Assembly: GCF_901709675.1 (NCBI RefSeq)
Contig: NC_051092.1
Span: forward strand, 14,546,991-14,610,990
Direction of reading: 5' to 3'
Source: Syngnathus acus
Taxonomy: Eukaryota > Chordata > Actinopteri > Syngnathiformes > Syngnathidae
DNA length: 64,000 nucleotides
Positions 56,711 through 64,000 of this stretch are shown piece after piece. Every line of letters begins with the position of its first letter. Position 1 is the stretch's first letter. The position numbers and the translations under genes were made by a program. The notes beneath the pieces are model-generated. The model did not search any database. It had not been told where the DNA came from and was given only the letters and a program-made list of their open reading frames with translations.

Positions 56711-58095
56711 GTAAGACGCACTGACGCTGCCCTTTTTTTTGCGCCTGTCCGAGCAAGTGCAGTCCTGCCTCGAGCCGTCCTTTGGACGGCAACATTTTTT
56801 TTGTTTTGTTGGTGTACTGGCGGGCACATGTTCTTTATCCTCTGCAAAGAACGACTCATTTGTATTCAACCCACCCACCCAATCAGCAACCTAGAATAAA
56901 ATTAACTCAATCTGCTCAAAATCAGCACAGCGAGTAAAATAAAAAGACAGCAAGTAATCGTGGCTGTGAATCGTGTGCTCTCTCCAAAACCAAAGGCTCA
57001 TTGGACTTCATTTAGTCGGTCGGGAATTCCCAGCAGTCCGGCTGGCGTGCAGCTGCCGCACTCTCGTTCCCGGGGCTTCACCTCCCGCTCGTATGTTCTA
57101 AATTAGAGGCGGAGGTGACAAAAGCCCAGACGAAATACAACGAGAAGGCAGCAGGTTGGTCCTCTGGCCTCGGGATGCCGCAGGTCGTGAAACGGATTAG
57201 AAAGCTCCCGTGGCCTATATTTAGCGCGTATGATATGACGAGTATATCCAGGCCATGTGACCTAGAAACCGGGTTTGCTCAATCTCTGCATTGATGGCAC
57301 AAAAAAAAAAGATCATGAAATGTTGACTAATCCGTCCTGGATTACAAAATCAAAAATGGATTATGGATTATGAAAAATCATTGGGGAAGTTTTGCGAGAT
57401 GACGAAACAACCCGGTCAATTCAGGACCTTTTTCTTTTTTTTTTTTTTTTTTTTTGAATTGTTGAGTTGAGCTGTCAGGATGCACGTGGAGGTGTTGTCC
57501 GCACGCAGCTGTGGATGTTGACGGGCAATTCGATCGCTCGCTTGCTAGCTCTTTATTTACGCTTCATCATCTGGCAAACGTCAAGGCGGCTGACGGCTGA
57601 CAGCTTCCAGTGCAGCTGCTTGGCGTGAAACTGCTCAATGTTGCTTGGAAATGACGACACATGTCACAAATTCTTTTTCTATTGCGATGACTTCACGGTC
57701 AACACCGAGATGAGGTGATTCCCCCCCCCCACCCACCCAGCAACTGTTCAAGCAATGTAACACGTCGTCTGCATGAAGACGCTTTGCGTGGTTCCGCCTC
57801 CAAAGTGGCGACAGATGTCTCCTGAGGCATCAGGTGTTTGAGTCCCACTATTACTCTAATTGCCATGTGCCTAAGTGACGCCCGCAAATGCGCACGTTGG
57901 AAGAAACGATTAGTTGGCGAGAGCTCAATGTCAATGTCGTCTTCTAATGGCTCTGTTGAACTTGAGATGTTCACTCACGTTTCTGCCTTGACTTGTGTTG
58001 TTTACCAACCTTCTGCAAAAGCTTTCTGGGCCGTCAAGCCCAATTGCGCGGTGCTAGCCGAGTCCAGATGACAGCCTGTTGTTGTGGCCTCTCGC
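56711..58095 (+). other. myo9a intron, proximal part
   Basis: No recognised exon or gene. Simple tracts include A10 at 57301, a T17 run at about 57438-57455 and a C10 run at 57721. The rest is unremarkable. Confidence 0.5.
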
Positions 58096-58518
58096 AGAAG
58101 TGCCCCCTCCCCTCCCCCTCCACCAGATGCTTCCCATCCAGATGTCCTCAGTGCACTAAAGCAGGCAGGCCCCCCCGAGGGACACGACCTGTCACCTGCG
58201 GCTGATGGATGGTTCCAGGTAGTGCCCGGGCCCTCCTCTCTTTTTGCGGCTCCAGAAGGTGGAGACGAGTGGCCCGGGATGGAGGACAGCTCCTCGCTTT
58301 CACCTAGTCAGTCTCGAGCTCGGTGTACAGTTACAACACCAGAAGAGGTGAACTCGCTCACCCGAGACAAAAGGAAAAGGCTTTCGCAGCCGCCTTCCAT
58401 TGTGCCGCTTGTAAACTTCCCCCCGCTGCTCTTACCATATTATTGTATGCACTATGTTAGCCGACGCTACGATTCGTACGTTGTGACGGGACGTTGTGAT
58501 TTTCCAGGATTGTCGTAG
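58096..58518 (+). other. Coding-like open frame inside myo9a intron
   Basis: The frame reads through 58084-58518 without a stop. Its first 110 codons are Ser/Pro/acid-rich and look protein-like (DGWFQVVPGPSSLF, GDEWPGMEDSS, TPEEVNSLTRDKRKR), with a plausible acceptor CCTCTCGCAG just before 58098 and candidate donors at 58220 and 58350. I do not recognise the family. It might be a transposon protein fragment, a cassette exon or chance. Confidence 0.25.
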
Positions 58519-58556
58519 AAGTGATCATCCATTGGTTAGCGCCGTTACATGGCTAC

Positions 58557-59293
58557 TAGGGGTGTAAATCGCGGGTTTTGTCACGATACGATATCATATC
58601 GATACAAAGGACCACGATACGATATTTGCCGATATCTTAAAGCCTGCTGTGATTCATTCACGATACATCACGATATAGTGCTCTATGATCGATATTTTTT
58701 TTTTTAAATAAAAAATATAGAACAATATCCTGATTTATAACAATTCATACGCAAAATCAACAAGGTACTGCAAACTCTTTATTTAGGAAATTACAAGAGT
58801 ATTGTAGTATACAAAGTGCTTATTTTAACACTGAACTTTGATGTCGTGTTTTTTCTTTAAATGTGCGGCGAGATTTGTGGTCCCTGAATATTTGATTACC
58901 GCATGGCAAGATTTACAAACTGCACGTGTCTTGTCCGTTGAGCCATCTTTTCTTTGGAATCCAAAGTGCTTCCAAACGAATGACTTGAAGCCTAAAGGGG
59001 AGCAAATTTCCTCGTCTTTTTGGACACTAGCCATAGCACCAGCCCAGGAGCCGCGTACTAGTTGTCGACTCCCCTTTCACGTGCCTGCTCTGCTCACAAC
59101 ACAACACGCCGCGCACTGCTCCCGGAAAGAGGAAGCAAGCAACAATGAACTGGATTTCAAAATAAAGTCGCGTCTAATGTCCGAGGTCAAACACGGCGAT
59201 ATAAATCGATGTTTACGTTTAGCATCGATGCCAATAAATCGTAGAGCATTATATCGATTAATCGATATGTATCGATGAATCGTTACACCCCTA
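58557..59293. mobile_element. 737-bp non-autonomous hAT element
   Basis: Perfect 11-bp terminal inverted repeats TAGGGGTGTAA are flanked by an identical 8-bp target duplication ATGGCTAC (58549-58556 and 59294-59301), the diagnostic hAT signature. Subterminal regions are rich in CGATA/TATCG words. The only coding remnant is the BED-finger frame on the minus strand. Confidence 0.95.
58825..59034 (-). pseudogene. BED-type zinc finger remnant of hAT transposase
   Basis: An open 69-residue frame with the BED finger pattern: SFVWKHFGF, then CKSC, then HLKKKH (C-x2-C ... H-x4-H). It is the N-terminal DNA-binding domain of a ZBED/hAT transposase. The catalytic core and dimerisation domain are missing and the frame stops just after the finger (HDIKVQC). 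All zinc ligands are intact, so a short DNA-binding peptide could in principle be made. Confidence 0.75.
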
Positions 59294-59301
59294 ATGGCTA
59301 C

Positions 59302-62300
59302 GCGTTGACGAACCGTCACTGATGCGCCCGCGCAACTTCCTGTTAGCGCTTCCACGCCGGTAATCCGTGTCCTCTGGGCAAGCCAGCATTCTTCCCCAAA
59401 CATCTGTTTGCCGGATTATGGTGCTCACATTCTGTCCTTCTCAGGAAGCATTCCTGCTTTGCGTTCTCAGGAAAGCCCAGGACAATTTGACTGCAGACAG
59501 CTGCATGGCGTGGACTCGCTCGATCCGAGCGGGATGTTGCGCATTGGAAAGACGTGCTGTAGCGACAACACGTTTTTCACCGGTTCTGGTAGAGCACGTC
59601 TTTGTTTTTGTTTTGATCTTGTTGAATGGGAATTTCCCCATTTTTGTGACTGATGATGTTATCGTGGTCTATATTTAGATTGATGTGCGATTGGATTGAT
59701 GACTAGAATTGATTTAGCTTGTAAGAAGATTAGTCAAGATGCTAAACATGAATGAACACATGGCTGGAGCCAAAGCAGTCAAGTTGCGCTCGAGGCCAAA
59801 ATAAAAAATAAAACAAATCGCTGTGCTATAAAACATTGTGGTAAGGACAGAGATGATACAATATGCCAATTTCCATTTTTTTTTTCTAGAAACATTGAGT
59901 TTTTCTTTTCCTGGTTTAAAGACCGCTAACATGGTGACCATTGTACATTGTGGCACGGCTAACTGTAGACTAGTCATTAAAAAAGGTTCCAAAATGTCAA
60001 GCTAACACAAAGAAACAGCTGGAAGTTCTGGAATTGGGCTCCCATCTTCTGAACGGATGAAGAAAAAAAATCTTTCATCTGTGCCCCGTGGCTCCCCTGA
60101 CAACTTACTGCTTGAATGTTTTATGCTAACACGCTACATGCTCCCTTTGCGCAGCCAACTCGACTTTGGAATAAGCGAAGGAAGTACATGTGTCGTAACA
60201 GACTCGAATGGAAGTGGCCCAACGCTCCAAATGGGCCTGATTCAATCGAAGCGCCGCTGCCGCCACCGCCATCAGAAGCAGATGCGATTACAAGCATTAG
60301 CTGCAAAGAAGCCATCTGGGCCGCTTGCACTAACTCAATCTACGCTAAGCGCTATTCCGGTCCAGCGTTGAGGCTACTCTCTCCCACAAATGTGGCATAT
60401 CGGTTCTTAAGTCAAGACGTATGAAAAGTCTCGAGCGTCCTTTTAGTTATTTTAGAGATTGAAAATGTATGAGTGGAGGTGTCGGTGTGTTTTTTGTTGC
60501 CTCGGGCCTTTGTGTGCCTCAAGCTAATCATGCTAAATCCTTCTGCTGGAAGAGATAGGGCAACTGTTTTGGCTTTCATTTGAAATTCAAAGCTGCTTAA
60601 TCTTCATATGTGCCGCAAAATCAAAATAATAAATATTTTTTAAAAAGCCAGCCCCTCCCGCCACCCCACAGGCTATTGTGGTGAACAATGAAGTTAATAA
60701 TTTAATGATTTAATCTCTTTAGTAAACCTCTCTCATTTTTGAGTCTTTATTTTAAATAATGGGGATTTCCATTTGAAATATTCCATCTGTGCTTGGGTTA
60801 TCATCGGCACTATGATGACCGACACCCACAAGCCCTCCTGTATATATTTTAAATTGTATTGAGATTTATAAGCGATGATTTTCCAAATAAGACGTGTGCT
60901 CACAATTGGGCACGTTAAGCTGCTGCCCCACCTAAATCTTATCTAACCATTTGGAGCGATGCATGAAGTCTGTATGAATGTTTCATGAAGTCGTTTATTT
61001 AATTGAATTGATAAAGATTTATTTGTTAATTTATTTTAATATATTTTTTAATTTTCATTTATTTATTTGAATTGATAAACTGTTCATAATGGTAGCCGTA
61101 TTGTTAAGTGGTTTGTCATAGTCAATCTTTTTAAAAAAAAAACTGACTTGGCACGGGCCTGCGTTCAAAACAAAGAGCCTCTGCTCCTCGGCGTCGAGAG
61201 GAGCTAGACGAGGTGGCTCGGGCATCTGGTTAGGATGATGTGTTCGAGGTGACGTGTTCCGGGCATGTCCCAACTGGGGACGACCCAGGACACGCAGGAG
61301 AGAGGGCTGGAACCCGCTTGGGATCCATCAAAGTGAGGCCTGCGTGGTCCTCCTGATGCTACAAGCAGGAGATGAAAGTCCCCCCCCCCCCCCCCGAGGG
61401 ATGAGAGCGGGTGGCGTAATCCTCAAAGGGCTGGCGAGCGACACATGATGGAGTCATTTGCATCAACCCAGTGCCCCACTTTTGCAGCAAAAGTGCTGCT
61501 AAGTATTTTGATTCATTTTAGGAACAAAAGATATTTTGCAGATAGAATCATATGTTGTATATATTTATCAGCGATAAAAGCCAATATTTTATTTTTGGGT
61601 GGCCGGCCGACATTCTTGTGTCATACTCGAATCGATGCACTGAACATCAGCCCAATCCTTTTTCCGCATGCAGAAGCAAAACAAGCGCCATGTGTACTTA
61701 GCTGACCTTGACATGAGGCAGAAAGTGGAGCAAACAAACCCCATTCCAAGTCCCGATGACATTTGATTGATGGAAAATATTGGTTGATGGAAAACAAGGG
61801 AGAGTAAAGTTTGTCTTCTTCTCTTCCTTCTTTCACCAACTTTGAAAGGGGCAAAAATGGGTTGCATTTGGCTGATGCGTGTTGTTGTACATTTCTCCGT
61901 GCTCATGCATGCTAATTGCATGCATTTTGTTTTTCATAACAGATTAATGAAGCCCCCAGGTTGATCTGCGGAGTAAAAACAGACCTTTGGTGCTGTTATT
62001 TCTGCTGCATGCTTGGCCGGGAAAGCGGCCTGAGATAAGGCAGAGCAGGGAGAAAAAGACGGCAAGAAGAGAGGGACAAAAAAAATAAAAAGGAGGAAAT
62101 AATGCATGGTGTGCCAATTTTCCACATAGTCTCTCATCCAAGACGACAGGAGATACCTGTCTGTGTCTTTATCGAACACCTTTGTAAGTCCCCTTCACGC
62201 TTCCAACACGGCGCGCATCCATGTATCGAGACGCGGGACCAGAATTCCACAAGTCCTTCCATTTTGGCTCTTGTGCACTGAGTTATGAACTCACCGCCAA

Positions 62301-62460
62301 AAGACTCGCCATCCAAACTGCAGCTATTTGCTTTGGACGCCGACAAGTAGATTTTTGGACTTGGCGAAACTGGAAAGTGGACTTGTTGGCCAAAATCACA
62401 CTAAGTCCACCATGTTTATGTCATAAATTATAAAAGTTTTTTTTGGAGTGATATGACCTG
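59302..62460 (+). other. myo9a intron, distal part
   Basis: No recognised gene. Contains a C15 tract at about 61381-61395, and AT-rich stretches at 60600-61100. Open frames here are short and unsupported. Confidence 0.45.
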
Positions 62461-62628
62461 AATAGTAGTGTTCCAACCGGGCTTTTTTGCTGCCGATTCC
62501 GGTGCCGATTATCCATGAGCGAGATTGGCCAATACTGATTCCGATACCGATCACGCAGCTGCACATTTTTCAGTTTTAGAGCCGATTATTTTAAGAGTTG
62601 ATAAATCTGTCAATTATTTATTTCAATT

Positions 62629-62695
62629 AACTCATTCAGTACCATTGACGGTTATAAACGTCAAGGATATTAACTGGGTTGGCGGTGAATGAGTT
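62629..62695. repeat. 67-bp palindromic mini-repeat
   Basis: The arms AACTCATTCA (62629-62638) and TGAATGAGTT (62686-62695) are perfect inverted repeats around a core with CATTGACGG and AACGTCAA. Similar core words occur at 27556-27625 and one arm at about 49902, indicating a dispersed family. Just upstream (62461-62580) are repeated CCGAT words that resemble a decayed element end. Confidence 0.6.
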
Positions 62696-63546
62696 ATTTC
62701 AGAGGGGAAAAAATACTAATAAAAAATTGTAAATTGTGAACATTCTGGCATGATAACGTGCTAAGAAGTTAAGCACATCATGCTAATGCTACACGCTAAC
62801 TTTGGTCACATTCCAACACATGCGCCGTCCTGGCTAGTTCACGGATGTTTTAAGTCACCTCAGTATGATCTTTCGTGGTTGCCATGGCAACAGCAGAGGT
62901 CCTCTTTACATCTATATCGAGTTTTCCGACAACGGCCCCGCTGACGCAAACTTCGGCTCGTACGAGCTATCAGCTGAGAAATGATCGTGCCGTCGAAGTG
63001 CGGGAAGATGTTTATCATCTCACCACCGGCGCGAGAATCCCCCGAGCGGTGGGCGGTGTGTCTCGCCGGGACGCTCTAATGACCTCTCGGCTTCTTGACA
63101 GCCGTGAAATGCGGCGAACGGCTCCAAATCATGCGGCGAGGTTTTCCTCGTCGCGTTGGACTTTTACACCACAATTGGAGAGTCTGCATCTCCCCGGTCA
63201 GACTGCGGTTTTCTGTGACGGACACATCTGCTCTGAAGCACCAAAGGTTTCATTGCTCGGTCTCGCTCCAACAAAGCTTCGGCACTTTAAATTAAAAGCT
63301 TCTGACTGCGGGCTTTGTTAGACAAATCTTTCATGGTGTTTCTGCTCCCTCCCATTGGACCAAAATGGCTTTTTGAGCCAAATTCAGAGCAAGGCAAATA
63401 GGTCATTGTTCTCTACTTCCGTTCTTCTGAGAAAAAATCTCCACGCAAATTAACTTGAGAGAACTAAAAGTATTGTTGCCCTCCCAAACGCCTTCAAGTC
63501 AGGGATTGTTCTTCCACACCAAATTCATCCAAGTGTGCTTGTAGAG

Positions 63547-63589
63547 TAAGAGTAAGAGTAAGAGTAAGAGTAAGAGTAAGAGTAGAGTA
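63547..63589 (+). repeat. (GAGTAA)n hexanucleotide array
   Basis: About seven GAGTAA units. The rest of 62700-64000 shows no recognisable gene; the 148-codon frame at 62875-63321 has no motif. Confidence 0.9.
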
Positions 63590-64000
63590 AAATCTGGTTT
63601 AGATTAGTACATGGTACTAATGGTTTGTATAGTCCAGACATGATTTTGTTTTCCAATAACAGTCCCAATTTTGAGTGCCGTTCCTCAGGGAATTGTTTCA
63701 AGTCCGCTCCAAATGTGTTTCGTACATTGAGCCTGAGTAAGAACCAGTCACAATTATTAACAAAGTTCCTCAGGGATGCGTTTTAGGTCCCGTTGTTTTT
63801 GATGACGTCTTACTTTTCCCATGAAGGCGTTAGACAAAAACAAATGGTCAGGCTCTACAGTGGAAGCAACAACGTAACGCCGTATGATGTTTCATGACCT
63901 CGTATAGCATTTTCTTCCCTCTATATGATGTATAACTAGAGCACCAATACACAGCATGTGCCACACTTTGTGTATAAAGCCTCCACCCCCACAAATGAAT

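Noticed and set aside
55814-56878. 354-codon open frame on the minus strand
   Set aside because: Antisense shadow of the GC-rich myo9a exon; Ala/Gly/Val/Leu-rich with no homology, while the + strand gives a clear myosin IX sequence.

Overview
This is eukaryotic, vertebrate nuclear DNA, almost certainly from a ray-finned (teleost) fish. The evidence is compact multi-exon genes with GT-AG introns, protein sequences closest to vertebrate family members, typical fish tRNA-derived SINEs, LINE and hAT/Harbinger remnants, and abundant (CA)n and (GAGT)n microsatellites. I cannot fix the species from sequence alone.

Five genes plus the 5' end of a sixth can be reconstructed, all on the + strand. They are ticrr/Treslin (coding 2607-11266, 19 exons), ckmt1-like mitochondrial creatine kinase (14548-18796, 9 exons), pdia3/ERp57 (20866-24547, 13 exons), ppib/cyclophilin B (25502-27867, 5 exons), oaz2-like ornithine decarboxylase antizyme (32495-38029, 5 exons with a programmed +1 frameshift at 36404-36409), and the first coding exon of myo9a (55808-56710), whose remaining exons lie beyond the window. 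A separate two-exon minus-strand gene (41185-42864) encodes an intact PIF/Harbinger (HARBI1/ALP1-like) nuclease. All exon models were built by hand from homology, GT-AG sites and phase; the spliced lengths are about 1795, 415, 492, 216 and 187 codons.

The gene set corresponds to loci dispersed along human chromosome 15q, which fits an ancestral linkage group. pdia3 and ppib are neighbours and both encode secretory-pathway folding factors. ticrr acts in replication origin firing, ckmt1 in mitochondrial phosphocreatine production, oaz2 in polyamine homeostasis, and myo9a is a RhoGAP-type motor. There is no sign of co-transcription: each gene has its own upstream region, and several have a visible poly(A) signal.

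Between and inside the genes is a dense layer of mobile DNA: (1) a MITE-like element with ACCGTAATTTTCGG ends, as a 172-bp copy at 29950-30121 and a long relative in ticrr intron 17; (2) an 804-bp inverted-repeat element at 43176-43979 of similar design; (3) a hAT element at 58557-59293 with a perfect 8-bp target duplication and a surviving BED-finger ORF; (4) a LINE reverse-transcriptase fragment flanked by a hAT-like insertion at 11664-13359; (5) tRNA-derived SINEs, one with a perfect 13-bp target duplication; and (6) a 1045-bp inverted-repeat element at 50619-51663. This last one carries a THAP-finger exon on one strand and, convergently, the leader of what looks like a YqaJ-nuclease-associated ORF on the other. 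It is the best candidate for an under-described system here, together with the antizyme recoding site and overlapping uORFs in the oaz2 and myo9a leaders.
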